A DNA stretch of 62,246 bases from Planctomycetota bacterium (GCA_029260735.1 JAJDCR010000158.1:1-62246); one strand, 5' to 3'; shown: positions 18,195-29,100, numbered from the stretch's first letter. Notes: generated from the sequence alone by a model not told the origin. A program made the numbers and translations.

Positions 18195-18201
18195 GAAAAA
18201 T

Positions 18202-18882
18202 TTAGATTTTTCTTTGAGGTTTAAAAGCTATGTCAATTTCCCCAATAGTTATTTGATCACCTGAATTCAAAATACGAGGAGAAGATAGTTCCAAGGGAAT
18301 AGTATTCATCATTACTTTAGCTTCTTGGTCTTGCTTTGAAATGTAGTAAAATCCATCTTTGTAGCTTAGGCGAAGGTGATAGGGAAACAATGATGAATTT
18401 TCAAAAAAAATAGTGCTATCTAAAGATTGTCCAATGGTGATTTCTTTATTAAAAAGGAGATATGACTCTTCTCTCATATTTGTTATTCGATGTAGCCAAA
18501 GTGAATTTTCTCGGAGGTGAACTTTTAAATCGAGAACACCTCCGACATCAATTATTTGATCTTGCTTTAATTGTATTTTTTGTCCATGTAGAGCAATACA
18601 ATCGACACTTGTGCCATTTGTGGAAGTATTATCTTCGATGAAATATCTTCCTTCGTTTTGTTCTATAACAAAATGTTTTCGGCTTATATCTGCCGTTGCC
18701 CACTGAAAAGTCACCTCATCTAAGGGGAAAAGAGCCAGTTTGACGTCATTGTTTTTGTCTCGTCCAAAAGAAACGGGAGCTTCTGGCAACAACCAAATAT
18801 GATTTATAGTTCCTTGAAATCTAATGACCAACAAAGAATTATCATAATAGTTTTCTTTTTTTTCTGATGAATTTAATTCCAT
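18202..18882 (-). CDS. Tandem FHA-domain protein
   Basis: 226 aa. Residues about 25-110 form an FHA domain with the phosphopeptide-binding signature: GRDKNNDVKL, ISRKHFVIE and DNTSTNGTSVD. A second, more diverged FHA-like unit occupies about 120-222 (ITIGQSLDSTI ... YHLRLSYKDGFYYI ... LNSGDQITIGEIDI). It lacks the SxxH and NGT residues and may not bind phosphothreonine. It is cytoplasmic and a plausible reader of the Ser/Thr kinases encoded in this window. No clear SD before the ATG, so the start is less certain. Confidence 0.88.
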   Translation of the reverse strand: MELNSSEKKENYYDNSLLVIRFQGTINHIWLLPEAPVSFGRDKNNDVKLALFPLDEVTFQWATADISRKHFVIEQNEGRYFIEDNTSTNGTSVDCIALHGQKIQLKQDQIIDVGGVLDLKVHLRENSLWLHRITNMREESYLLFNKEITIGQSLDSTIFFENSSLFPYHLRLSYKDGFYYISKQDQEAKVMMNTIPLELSSPRILNSGDQITIGEIDIAFKPQRKI

Positions 18883-19202
18883 GAGGAGAGTTAACCTTAC
18901 ACTTTTCTTCTCTTCAAAAAAACAGTTTTTCTACCAATTCCCTATGTGTTAATCTAATTCTAGGATGCTTAAATAGGGATTGCAAGCAAAATTTTGGAAA
19001 GCTTATTGATAGAATTATTTTTAGAAACCTGAGGGCAAAACTTTCCCTATAACAAAATAGATGCTATAATTTTCTTATAAGGTACTATTTTTTTAGAAAC
19101 TTCCTATAAAAAATTTTAGAGCTTTCCAGTAAATATTCTTTTTTATTTATCATTTGATAATGTTTTTTGCTGAAAAAGCTCTTACAAAGATAAAGATTTG
19201 AT
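18883..19202. other. 320-bp divergent intergenic region
   Basis: AT-rich region between the FHA gene (minus) and the secreted-protein gene (plus). Apart from the -10-like element at 19062-19070 no gene, repeat or strong hairpin was seen. Confidence 0.6.
19062..19070 (+). promoter_or_regulatory. Extended -10 element, likely promoter of the tricorn operon
   Basis: TGCTATAAT is a perfect extended -10 (TGnTATAAT). No good -35 lies 17 bases upstream, which is common for extended -10 promoters. It is about 130 bases before the first gene of the plus-strand operon. Confidence 0.5.
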
Positions 19203-19682
19203 ATGCACTCACAGAAAAGGTATTTTATTATTGTTCTTCTTTGTCTCCTTTTTTTGCTTACCTTTACCCAGGGAGAATCTCCCAAGTGGGGTAAGAAAAC
19301 AGAAACCTATCATCATTATTTGAAAATCGGAGAACTTTGGAAAGAACGAAACTGTCGCCAACTGCAAAAACTCTTAGCGGTAAGAGTTACTCTTCATTTA
19401 GGCCCTTGCCATAGCTCAAAAAAGCCGCGTCAAATTCAAGGACGTTATTCAAAGGAACAAGCCGTTGGCATACTCAAAAGCTACTTCGAAGGAATTCGGA
19501 TTATATCTCTTCGTTATTTCCCTAAAAAAATGAGAGAAAGACGAGCTGTGGCTCTGTACCGCTATAAAGTTCCGACTACTGGAAAAGTTAAACAAAAACT
19601 GCTTTATATTCACTTAGGACAAGAGAAGAAAAAAGGCGGTCGTGTAGACTGGGTTATAGAAAGTATTCAAGTTGCAGGGTAA
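19203..19682 (+). CDS. Small secreted protein, DUF4783/NTF2-like
   Basis: 159 aa. A signal peptide (YFIIVLLCLLFLLTFTQG) gives an exported protein of about 135 residues. The mature part has an order seen in NTF2-like proteins such as DUF4783: helix with residues for a binding pocket, a YSKEQAVGILKSYF helix, a strand, then AVALYRYKV and RVDWVIESIQV strands. First gene of a three-gene unit with the tricorn-like protease (41-bp gap). Weak SD. Family link is by eye. Confidence 0.65.
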   Translation: MHSQKRYFIIVLLCLLFLLTFTQGESPKWGKKTETYHHYLKIGELWKERNCRQLQKLLAVRVTLHLGPCHSSKKPRQIQGRYSKEQAVGILKSYFEGIRIISLRYFPKKMRERRAVALYRYKVPTTGKVKQKLLYIHLGQEKKKGGRVDWVIESIQVAG

Positions 19683-19723
19683 GATAATCAACTAGAGGAA
19701 AGCATCTTAAGGAAGGATTTTTT

Positions 19724-22639
19724 ATGAAAAGTTGGATAAGTATTTGTCTTTTTTTTGTACTTGTACAAATTTCGAGTCTTTTTGCTCTTACTCAAGTAAC
19801 TAAATCTTTGGCAAAAGGGCTAACTTACCCTGGCCTTTCTCCCGATGGAAGTCATATTCTCTTTACCTTAGATGGAGATATTTGGGTAGTTGGAAATGAT
19901 GGAGGGAGTGCTCGGAGATTAACACTGCACGAGGCAGATGACTTGAAAGCACGTTGGTCTCCGGATGGCAAATGGATTGCCTTTACTTCTTTGCGGAGTG
20001 GAAATCCTGATATTTGGGTTATGCCAGCGGAAGGAGGAGCTCCTCAGCAATTAACTTTTCATAGTTCACACGATCATCTTTGTGATTGGACACCGGATGG
20101 ACAGTGGTTGCTTTTTACCTCTCTTCGGTCAGGGGGAGATGAGCTTTGGAAAATCTCTACTCAGGGAGGAATGCCATACCGCTTGACCTATCATGGCGGA
20201 GGAGAAGGAAGTTTTTCCTTGGATGGTAAAAGTTTGGTCTTTGGACAAGGTGAGGTTTCTATTGGGAGAAAAAACTACCAAGGAGTGAGTAATTGGAATT
20301 TGTATTTATCGGATTCTGAAGGGACAACCTCACGTCTATTGAATGATTACTCTGGAAATGATATTACTCCTTTTTTTTCCCAGGATGGAAAGTTGGTTTA
20401 TTACCTAAGTGCTCAAGCCATTCATCCGAGGTATCCCCAAAAGCTAAACTATAACCTGCGACAAATATCAATAGAAACAGGCGAAATGGAAGCTCTTACT
20501 CAGATGGGAAAAGATGTTCAGTCACCTCATTTTAGTTTAGACCGAAAGACTGTTGTTTTTGAAATGAACTACCAAATCTGGAAGATGGATTTAGATACTA
20601 AGAAGCCAAAGCAAGTGCCGATTACAGTTTCTTCTGATATTAAGGAACAAGAAAAAATACGTTTTGTTACAGAAGGCAATGAAATGGGACATTGGTCTCC
20701 CGATGGTACTCAAATTGCTTTTGTTTTAAACCGTAATATTTGGAGAATGCCCTCTTTTGGAGGAGAAGCAAAGGCTCTTATCGAGGGAAATGATAAAAAA
20801 GAGTGGCCTCGGTACTCCCCTGACGGAAAATATATTGCTTATGCTTCTGACCAAAATAAGAATAGTGATATTTATCTTTACTCTCTCAAAACTAAAAGCG
20901 AAGTCCAGTTAACTAAGCATAGCAGTAATGATTTCTTTCATAATTGGTCACCAGACAGTAAAAGTTTAGTTTTTACTTCTGAAAGGAGTGGGAACCGTGA
21001 CCTCTGGCTTATTTCTGTTGATGGAGGTGATCTGCGCCAAGTTACCCACAAAAACACAGATGAGGACGATGCTGCTTTTTCTCCCGATGGTCGATGGATT
21101 GCTTATGATTCGGGAAAGGGAGCAAGTCATGAAATCTGGGTTATGCCTGTAGATGGAACAGAAGATGATGCTCGTGCTCTTACTTCCTTTGGGGAATTGT
21201 GCCAAGTTCCTACTTGGTCGCCTGATAGTCGTTGGATTGCTTATGAGAAAGTGGATAGTTCAGGAGATAGTTCTATTTGGGTTGTTTCCGCCCAGGGGGG
21301 GTTGTCAATGCATGTCGTTTCCCAAGCTAATTTACCTTCCTGGTCGCCTGATGGAAAGTATATTATGTACGAAGCGAGTAACGGAAACAAGAAAAGTCTA
21401 GCCCGTATAGAGGCTCCTCAGGAAGTTAAAACAGGACACAAAATTCCTTTCTTTGCCCAGTTAAAAATTGATTTAGAAAAAGAGAATGGGCAAGTTTTTG
21501 ATGAAGCTTGGCAAATCATCCAGACCCACTTTTACGACTCTAAGTTTCATGGGATAGACTGGAAGAAGATGAAAGAGAAGTATCGTCCCATTGCTTTACG
21601 ATCTAAAACTACTTATGAGGTTAACTCTATTATTATGCGCATGCTAGGAGAGTTGAATGCTTCTCATATGGGTATTTCGGGTCCACATAATCGGCAAGAG
21701 AATCAAACAGGCTATCTTGGCTGGACTTTAAAAGTAGTGCCAGGGCAAAAAGGTTTTCTCGTGGAAAAAGTTCTTAAAAACTCCCCTGCGGATAAAGCTT
21801 GGATTAGAGAGGGAGATCACATTCTAAAAGTAGAAAATACGGTGGTGACTCCTCAAACAAATATGGTGTCTTTTCTCCAGAACAAAGTGGGGAAGAAAAT
21901 ACGTGTTTATGTCGCGGCGGGAGGAAATATCAATAAAGGAAGGTATGTTAATCTATCACCTGTTAGCCAAGGGCATATTCAAACATTACACTACCACAAA
22001 TGGTTAGGGGAGCGCATTTCTTTGACACACTCTCTTTGCAAAGGGAAAGTTCTTTATTATCATATATCTGAAATGAATCAAGCAAACCTTGTTCAGTTTC
22101 GATCCATTGTTAAGCGTCTTTCTCAAGTTATGGACGGAATGGTCTTGGATGTTCGGAACAATGTGGGAGGACTGATTCACGAAGAACTCTTGGCAACTTT
22201 TATTATACCTCCTTATGCGGTTTATAGGGACCGAGACGGGGCAAGCCAAACCCAACCCGAAGTATATTGGGATAAACCAGTTGTTTTGCTCATTAATGGA
22301 AAATCCTACAGCGATGCTGAGGTTTTTGCCCATGCTTTTCAAGAACTGAAACTAGGGCCTGTTCTAGGAACACCTACGCCAGGTGAAATTATAGGAACAC
22401 GAGATGTTCAGCTTTCTAATGGAGCGACTTTTCGCGTTCCTCGTAGAGGTTACTATACCTTACAAGGACAAAACCTAGAAGGTCAGGGGGTAAAACCTGA
22501 TTATAATATTCCCATAAGCCAAGAAGACTTAAGTCTAGGGCAAGACCCTCAACTCATAAAAGCGACAGAAGTTGTTTTGGGGTTAATTGAAGAGAGGAAA
22601 AAGATAAAAAATGAGGCTCTTGGGAAAAAAGGAAAGTAG
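19724..22639 (+). CDS. Tricorn-like S41 protease with beta-propellers and PDZ
   Basis: 971 aa, exported (signal peptide ending near SLFA). Residues about 30-560 form TolB/PD40-type propeller blades (recurrent WSPDGKWIAF). A C-terminal-protease helical domain with LGELNASHMG (catalytic His candidate H648), a PDZ domain (about 665-735) and the S41 protease core follow. The core has YSDAEVFAHAF with nucleophile S863 and D864, and GTPTPGEIIGT. This is the tricorn order. Tricorn proteases trim peptides released by larger proteases; an exported copy suggests periplasmic peptide degradation. AAGGA SD; five bases separate it from the next gene. Confidence 0.93.
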   Translation: MKSWISICLFFVLVQISSLFALTQVTKSLAKGLTYPGLSPDGSHILFTLDGDIWVVGNDGGSARRLTLHEADDLKARWSPDGKWIAFTSLRSGNPDIWVMPAEGGAPQQLTFHSSHDHLCDWTPDGQWLLFTSLRSGGDELWKISTQGGMPYRLTYHGGGEGSFSLDGKSLVFGQGEVSIGRKNYQGVSNWNLYLSDSEGTTSRLLNDYSGNDITPFFSQDGKLVYYLSAQAIHPRYPQKLNYNLRQISIETGEMEALTQMGKDVQSPHFSLDRKTVVFEMNYQIWKMDLDTKKPKQVPITVSSDIKEQEKIRFVTEGNEMGHWSPDGTQIAFVLNRNIWRMPSFGGEAKALIEGNDKKEWPRYSPDGKYIAYASDQNKNSDIYLYSLKTKSEVQLTKHSSNDFFHNWSPDSKSLVFTSERSGNRDLWLISVDGGDLRQVTHKNTDEDDAAFSPDGRWIAYDSGKGASHEIWVMPVDGTEDDARALTSFGELCQVPTWSPDSRWIAYEKVDSSGDSSIWVVSAQGGLSMHVVSQANLPSWSPDGKYIMYEASNGNKKSLARIEAPQEVKTGHKIPFFAQLKIDLEKENGQVFDEAWQIIQTHFYDSKFHGIDWKKMKEKYRPIALRSKTTYEVNSIIMRMLGELNASHMGISGPHNRQENQTGYLGWTLKVVPGQKGFLVEKVLKNSPADKAWIREGDHILKVENTVVTPQTNMVSFLQNKVGKKIRVYVAAGGNINKGRYVNLSPVSQGHIQTLHYHKWLGERISLTHSLCKGKVLYYHISEMNQANLVQFRSIVKRLSQVMDGMVLDVRNNVGGLIHEELLATFIIPPYAVYRDRDGASQTQPEVYWDKPVVLLINGKSYSDAEVFAHAFQELKLGPVLGTPTPGEIIGTRDVQLSNGATFRVPRRGYYTLQGQNLEGQGVKPDYNIPISQEDLSLGQDPQLIKATEVVLGLIEERKKIKNEALGKKGK

Positions 22640-22644
22640 GGGAA

Positions 22645-24237
22645 ATGCGCATTTTTTGTTTTTTTTACTTAAGTTTATTCCTACATGGATATTTTAGTTA
22701 TGGTCAAGAAGCTCAAATTGAGATTCTTGATCATTCTTGGCAAGTAGAGGAAAACGGTCAGTTCCTTTTGGTTAAGGGAAAATCTTATTTTTCGGTAGAT
22801 GTTGTCTTAAAGGCTCAGTTACGATTTCTGAGCTCTTTGGGGGAGTTGGTTGTCAAAGATAGCTTGTTGAGAACTCATGAAGGAGTTTATGCTGTCCAGT
22901 TAGGACCTTTCCCTTTGAATAAAATGATTCCAGGTAAGTACGCTGTTTATGTTTATTATTCTCCTATGTTTCAGCGTGAAAAAAATAATCCCAAGATGGA
23001 AAATGTTAGCTTTGTTGAATCTCAGCAAGAAATGACTTTGGGGACAAAAGAGGAATATAAGATTCTGTTTGAAGCAAGAGTCAAGGAAGCTCAGTCCCTT
23101 CTTTCGGAAATCCAACGTTTATATGAGCTAATTCAGCGCGAATTTTTCTATAGCAAAGAACATCGGAAAATGGATTCTTGGTACCGCTGGTATCCGAAAT
23201 GGCAAAAGCAACTGGCGGAGTTGAGAAAAAAGGAAGAACACTATCGAAATCGTTTTTATTTTCCTTTGTTTCCTACTGTTACTCAGAATGTTTTTCCTCT
23301 TTTAAATTTACTAGAGGATACTGGGGAAAGCTACCAAGAAAGTTTACATGATCCCTCTCATTCTTTGCTAGATATACGCTCTCAACGTTTTTTGCGGCTT
23401 TACCAAAAAACAGATAACCATTTTAACTTTGAAAAAATTGCTTTGTCCTTTAATTCTCAAAGGTACTTAGAAAAAGAGATTCTTAGCCTTCTTCTAAAGG
23501 AAGATTCCACAACTTCTTTGATAGAGAATGGATTAGATCGGGTAACAAACAAAGAGAAGCAAGAACTACTTCTTTACTTATTAGAACTCCAGGGCTTATA
23601 TGATGATCTGAAAAGACAAGCTGAGGAAACTCAGAGTAAGGTGGTATGGGGGAAGAAGAGTAACCAGTGGCTACTCTCTGCAAAAACTAAGTTTTCTGAA
23701 ATGGAGATGAAGACGACTTCTTTGATGCTAATACCATATTCTAAAGCTAAGCGAAGTCTTTTGTTTAGTTGGTGGGGTATTTCTCTTCAAAAGAGTTTTT
23801 TGGGAAGGAAATCAAAAAAACTTTTGGGAATTGTTTTTGAAGAAGAACTAGCTCATTTGTTACAAAAGTATGGGCTAAAAAAAGTTCCTAGATACACAAT
23901 CAAAAATAACTTTGAAGAGTTTAAAAAACAGATAGAAGAGCTTTTGGTATTGGTTCAAAAAAATTCTCTAGATTCTTACACCAAAAAAAACTATGTCCAA
24001 TCTTGGACTAGTCAACTTTTAACAAAGCAGAAAATACATCAAAAATTAGTGTCTTTTCAGCCAGAAGATTTACTCTTACAAAAAGCTCATCTCTTTTACA
24101 GTTATATGTGTATGGAACTAATAGACCTTCAAGATATTTTTGTCCAGTTGGAGTTAACTGAAGAAAGAAAATCTTTGATTGTGAGGAAGAGCCAAGAGTT
24201 AATTGCAAAAATGGGTAAGCAAATGGAAGAGTTTTGA
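22645..24237 (+). CDS. Exported coiled-coil protein of unknown family
   Basis: 530 aa with a signal peptide (FFYLSLFLHGYFSYG). Residues 25-125 look like a beta-rich domain similar in pattern to extracellular adaptor folds; the remainder is strongly helical with coiled coils (e.g. EAQSLLSEIQRLYELIQREF). It starts five bases after the tricorn-like gene and is certainly in its operon, so it could be a partner or substrate adaptor of that protease (inference). No known domain recognised. Confidence 0.75.
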   Translation: MRIFCFFYLSLFLHGYFSYGQEAQIEILDHSWQVEENGQFLLVKGKSYFSVDVVLKAQLRFLSSLGELVVKDSLLRTHEGVYAVQLGPFPLNKMIPGKYAVYVYYSPMFQREKNNPKMENVSFVESQQEMTLGTKEEYKILFEARVKEAQSLLSEIQRLYELIQREFFYSKEHRKMDSWYRWYPKWQKQLAELRKKEEHYRNRFYFPLFPTVTQNVFPLLNLLEDTGESYQESLHDPSHSLLDIRSQRFLRLYQKTDNHFNFEKIALSFNSQRYLEKEILSLLLKEDSTTSLIENGLDRVTNKEKQELLLYLLELQGLYDDLKRQAEETQSKVVWGKKSNQWLLSAKTKFSEMEMKTTSLMLIPYSKAKRSLLFSWWGISLQKSFLGRKSKKLLGIVFEEELAHLLQKYGLKKVPRYTIKNNFEEFKKQIEELLVLVQKNSLDSYTKKNYVQSWTSQLLTKQKIHQKLVSFQPEDLLLQKAHLFYSYMCMELIDLQDIFVQLELTEERKSLIVRKSQELIAKMGKQMEEF

Positions 24238-24283
24238 GGTTTGTGTTTTTTTTGAATAAGAAACGACCCTAAATACCGTGCGA

Positions 24284-24403
24284 GGCTCCTGCCGAGCCGG
24301 GGATGTACTTGGTTCTTGATATTGTAATCTAGGCACATCCCCTGCTCGGCAGGAGCCAAAGCCCTCCAGGGAACATTGTGCTTAAACAGTTTTCGGATAA
24401 GCC
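24284..24403. repeat. Palindromic interspersed element, copy 2
   Basis: GGCTCCTGCCGAGC at 24284 pairs with GCTCGGCAGGAGCC ending at 24357. The loop contains TTCTTGATATTGTAATCT, identical to copy 1. One flank (CCCTCCAGGGAACAT, GTGCTTAAACAGTTTTCG) matches the copy 1 border on the opposite strand, so the loop is inverted relative to that border. It lies between convergent genes. Confidence 0.88.
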
Positions 24404-24471
24404 TCATTCTATATATACTTGTGGCTTGCAACTGGAACCTCGATTTCTAAGAACGATTTCAGACAAATTCT

Positions 24472-25974
24472 TCAAGCTTCATCTGGGATGCCATCTAATC
24501 CAAACTCTAAAAAGTGATTGATAACTTTCTCTGTTTCTCGGCACTTTTGGTTGGATTGTAGTCTCCCCTTCAAAAACATAAAAGTGAAGATATTCTCTTT
24601 TAAATCTTTCTTGTAGAAATCCATAAAGATATTCTTTCCTCTTTTTACAACAAGAAGCATCTCTTTTAGTTTTTGACTACCTCTTAAATTTTTAATTTTT
24701 AGAGTAGAGTCGATATCTCCCAAAATGGGTTCGAATTCGGTATTAATTAGCTTAATATCTTTGAATTTGAATTCTAGGATTCCGTCTGGCGGTTTTGCCT
24801 CTGGATGGTTATCATACCAATCAACCAATGCTTTGTATATGTTTCTTTCTAAATTGGTCATGGTATTAAAAGCATTTAGCCTTTTTTGTTGGGGCAGTAT
24901 GCGAGCTAAATGTTGTTTTAATTCCATCCTTCGCGTTTCTCGCATATTTCTTAGCTTTTTCTCTGCATCTTCTACCTTTTTTAAATGCAAATGGTATTTA
25001 TCTTGGTCTTCTAGAGTTAGATATTTTTTTTGCATTTTGTCATAGAGATGGCGTTTATACTTTGCTTTTAAGAGTTCGTGGTGCTCTTTATTTTTTTCAA
25101 TATTGATTTGCTCTTTAGCAGCCCCTAAATGCTCAGGTTTTTTATTTAAAAAAGGTTGGGCATTTTTAGTTCCTACTTTTCTTTTTTGAGGTCTTAGGAC
25201 AGGAATTTTTCGGCTAGCTGCCCGAGGATTTGTGGACTGAGAAAAATTTGGACCAGCTTGTTGAGGAACGCCGCGGTGTTTTCTTTCAATAAAGCTTTTA
25301 CTTGATGTTCCTTGTTTACCTGTGATTTTGCTTGTTATAGCATTCTCTCTTGTTGGATTTGCCTCTTCGTAAGGAGGTAAATGCTGCTGCTGAGGTTGTT
25401 GCTGTTGTGCAGGATATCCTCCGCTAGGTTGTTGTGGAGATCCTGCTGGTTCTGGAAAGCCTCGCGATGGAGGAAACAATTCTTCAGGGGTTTTTTTCTC
25501 TATGGTGGGCTCTGAAGGTGAACTAACTACAGGAGGAGGAGGAGCTTCTCCTGCGTATTTAGGATAGCTTTCTATCCTTTGATTAACTTGAGCTTTCTCC
25601 AGTTTTTCCGTCATAAAATCTCTATTGCTCGCAGGCTCTCTGGTTCTACGATTTTCTTTATGAACAGGAACTGGAGGCAAAGGTTTCTCTGTATGGATTC
25701 GTTTTGGTACCACTTCTTCTGAGGGACGAGACGGGGAGGGAGCTTGGATTCTTCCCAGTGGAATAGGTGCAGGCTCTTTTCTGGAAAGATTTTGAGCTTG
25801 CGCCTGCTTCGGTGAGTTATTATCCATAACTGTCTGAGCAGGAGGCAAGTTCTCTTCTTTTTTGCTCTCTTTTTTTTGGACATTTACTTGTTTGAGATGC
25901 TCTATCCAAGCTTTTAGTTTGTGTTGAGTAGTTTGGCCAAAAGTTCCAGAGCTATTTTTTTCCCTTTCACTCAT
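24472..25974 (-). CDS. Pro/Gln-rich protein with coiled coil, unknown
   Basis: 500 aa, no signal peptide or membrane helix. Residues 1-270 are low-complexity and predicted disordered, rich in Pro, Gln, Lys and Glu (a QQQQPQQQ stretch near 195). A charged coiled coil (about 285-370) and a globular C-terminal domain (about 375-500) follow. The start is set at the second ATG (MSEREKNSS): GGGGG lies 11 bases before it but only two before the first ATG (25983). Not recognised. It stands alone, facing the tricorn operon. Confidence 0.7.
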   Translation of the reverse strand: MSEREKNSSGTFGQTTQHKLKAWIEHLKQVNVQKKESKKEENLPPAQTVMDNNSPKQAQAQNLSRKEPAPIPLGRIQAPSPSRPSEEVVPKRIHTEKPLPPVPVHKENRRTREPASNRDFMTEKLEKAQVNQRIESYPKYAGEAPPPPVVSSPSEPTIEKKTPEELFPPSRGFPEPAGSPQQPSGGYPAQQQQPQQQHLPPYEEANPTRENAITSKITGKQGTSSKSFIERKHRGVPQQAGPNFSQSTNPRAASRKIPVLRPQKRKVGTKNAQPFLNKKPEHLGAAKEQINIEKNKEHHELLKAKYKRHLYDKMQKKYLTLEDQDKYHLHLKKVEDAEKKLRNMRETRRMELKQHLARILPQQKRLNAFNTMTNLERNIYKALVDWYDNHPEAKPPDGILEFKFKDIKLINTEFEPILGDIDSTLKIKNLRGSQKLKEMLLVVKRGKNIFMDFYKKDLKENIFTFMFLKGRLQSNQKCRETEKVINHFLEFGLDGIPDEA

Positions 25975-26113
25975 TGCTTGCATTTCCCCCAGCTACAAAT
26001 TGTGTTTTGCATAGTATTATCTTCTTCGGTAGCTTAATAAAGATATATATCTTTATTCCAAATAAACCGTAAACCCTAAACCCTAATTGTAGATTATACT
26101 AACACATCTCCTC

Positions 26114-29100
26114 TTACTTTCGCAACCCAATTTCTTTTCTTTTTTCTATCCAGCTATATACCATAGGAATTATTATTAGAGTTAATAAGGTTGAGGAAAG
26201 AAGACCACTAATTACAGTTATTGCTAGAGGTTTTCTTATTTCGACTCCTTGACCTGCTCCAGAAAATAATATTCCTGTCATTGGCAATAGTCCTAAAACA
26301 GTCGATAAAGTAGTCATGAGAATAGGGCGTAAACGAATTCGGGCTCCTTCGATTACGGCTTCCTCAAGACTTTTTCCTTGTGCTCTTAATTGGTTAATAC
26401 AATCTAGCATAACAATAGCATTATTAACCACAATTCCACAAAGAATAATTACTCCAATTAAAACCATGATAGAAATAGGTATTTTAAAAAGAGTTAAAGA
26501 GAAGATTACTCCCAGAAAAGCCAAGGGCATGGTAAACATAATAATTAAAGGCTGTTTAAGTGACTCAAATTGACTCGCCATGACGACATAAACAAGAAAC
26601 GCTGCCAATAAAAGAGCAAACTGTAAACTTTGGGTGGCGACTTTTCGTTCTTCATTTTGTCCTCCTACTCGAAAATAAGATCCCTCCGGCCAATTTATTT
26701 TATTTAAGGTTTTTTCTATATTTATCGCCATGCCTTTGAGGTCAATACCATATAGATTTGCACGAACTAAAACCACTCGCTGTTGTCCCAGGTGGCGAAT
26801 TTCGGAAGGTCCTTCTCCATCTTTTGTTTGGCTAACCTGAGAAAGATAAACTCTTTGGTCATCTTTGCTGACAACTATGCTTTTTATAGATTCTAAACTC
26901 TGTCTGTCTTTTGCTTGTAAACGAACAATAATAGGAATTTCTTTTTCAGATAAACGGAACTTTCCCGCGTTTTCTCCTTGAATTTTATATCGAATGGTGT
27001 CGGCCACTTCGGCAACTCTTAGTCCATGTTTGAATAAACGATGATGATTATAGGAGATTTGGAATTCTGGATTCCCTTTTTCTAAAGAAATTTTTATGTC
27101 ATAAAGTCCAGGAATCGAATGTAGAAGACTAGTAGCATGTAAAGATAAATCTTTTAACTGATCGAGATTATACCCATAAATTTCTATTTCAATGGGAGTT
27201 TTGGTGCTAAAAAGAGCGGGACGAGTAAAGCGAATAGATTTAATTTCGGGAATATTGGGAAGAGACCCCCGTAGAGAGTTAATAAAAGCATCTTCCTCTA
27301 AAGCAGATACTTTACTTGTGTTTAAGATACAAGTTATGACAGAAGTGTGCTCTCCTTCTTCTGAATTGGCCGTATTTGTTTTTTCGACTCCCATTTTACT
27401 AAAAATTTTCTCAATCTCAGGTATAGGAAGTAGATGATCTTCGAGTTGCTTAGTTACTTTAGATGTCTTAGTTAAAGGAGTACCTGTATTCAAAGTGATA
27501 TGTAAGTTAAATTCCCCTTGATGTAGCTCAGGTACAAGCTCAGTTCCGATTAAGAAAAGCAAGCAATAGGTAGCTAGAGCAGAGAGAGCTAAGACCCCTC
27601 CCACTACCCAGTAAGAGTTTTTTAAAACCCAGCGCAAGAGTTTAGGGTAGTGTGAGGCATAACTTCCTAGTACTTCACCTATGGCAAGAAGAGGAAAAAA
27701 AAGATAGCGAAAAAGTCTGCTGATCAATTGCATTAGTATGGCCAAAAGGCCCAATAGTATGTGAAGAAGAAAAAGAGCGCATTTTGCTGTGATTTCCAAA
27801 AGGAAACTGATAAAAAACTTTGTCCAAGTGAAGATTTTTTTGAAACCTTCTGAACCAGATAATATTTTCAAACTTTGAAGAGTAAGGTAATCTTCTTTGG
27901 ACCATTTTTTCTGAGGAAGAGATTGTTGGAAATCTCGTGAAGAAAGTACAGGAATAACAACAACCGCAACAACTAAAGAAGCAAGAAGGGAAAAAACAAC
28001 TGTTTTGGCTTGGTCTGTAAAAATCTGTCCCGCAATTCCTTCTATATACAAAATAGGCAAAAATACAGCTATTGTTGTTAAAGTTGAAGCTATAATGGCT
28101 CCTCCGACCTCTTGGGTTCCTTTGATGGAGCTTTGTTTTAAACTATTTCCCCCTTGTTGATTACGGACGATTGATTCGAGGACGACGATCGCATTATCAA
28201 CAAGCATACCAATCCCTAAAGCAAGTCCTCCTAAGGACATTATGTTTAAACTAGTGTTGGATAAATGCAGAGGAGCAAAGGTTGCGATAATGGAAATAGG
28301 GATGGCAATTCCTACAACAAGAGTGCTTCGAGAATGGCGCAAAAACAAATAAAGTATAATAATGGCAAGTATTCCACCACTAACCCCCGTTTTAATAACT
28401 TCGTGAATAGCTTGTTCAATAAAGAGAGATTGATCGGTTAGGACTTGAAGGAAGACTCCTGAAGGAAGCTGTTCTTGAATAGAGGTGAACTCTCCTTTTC
28501 CTTTCCTGTTCTTAACTCTTATTCCTCGGTTTTTTCGAAAAGAAGATTCTTTTTTATTTTCGACTTTTTTCTTTTCATGAAGACCAAATAGTTTTAGTCG
28601 TACAGCCTTAGATACAGCGACAATATTTGCTTCCGCTTCTTTATATATTTCGACTTCAACGGAATTTTTCCCTTCAACCCTCGTAATAACTTCTCTATCT
28701 CGATGAGTACGAATAACCTTCCCTATATCTTTTAAAAAGATCGGAATGTCATTTTTGTAAGATACAATAAGATTATTGATCTCTTCCAGGTTCTGGAATT
28801 CATTACGAGTACGGACAAGATAGGTTCTTTCTCCTTCTCTAAGGAGTCCGCAGGGAGTGTTTAAGTTTTCTTCACGAATTCGTTGGATAACTGTATCTAT
28901 AGTAATTCCGCGAGCACTAAGCTTTCTTTCATCAAGTTCTACCCTGACCTCTTCCTCTAAGCCTCCTAGTACCCGAACGGAAGCGACCCCTGGTACAGTT
29001 TCAAGAACTCTTTTTACCTCATATTCTGCAATGTTTCTTAGGCTGTATAGAGAAACATCGCCAAAAAATCCTAATCTTATAATAGGATCAAGAGTGGGGT

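Noticed and set aside
26036..26057. 22-bp AT-only palindrome upstream of the RND and Pro/Gln-rich gene gap
   Set aside because: Purely A/T-rich apart from two G/C pairs; such palindromes are expected by chance in this composition.
26070..26086. Telomere-like CCCTAAA doublet
   Set aside because: Only two units, inside a short AT-rich intergenic gap; chance occurrence is likely and no array exists.
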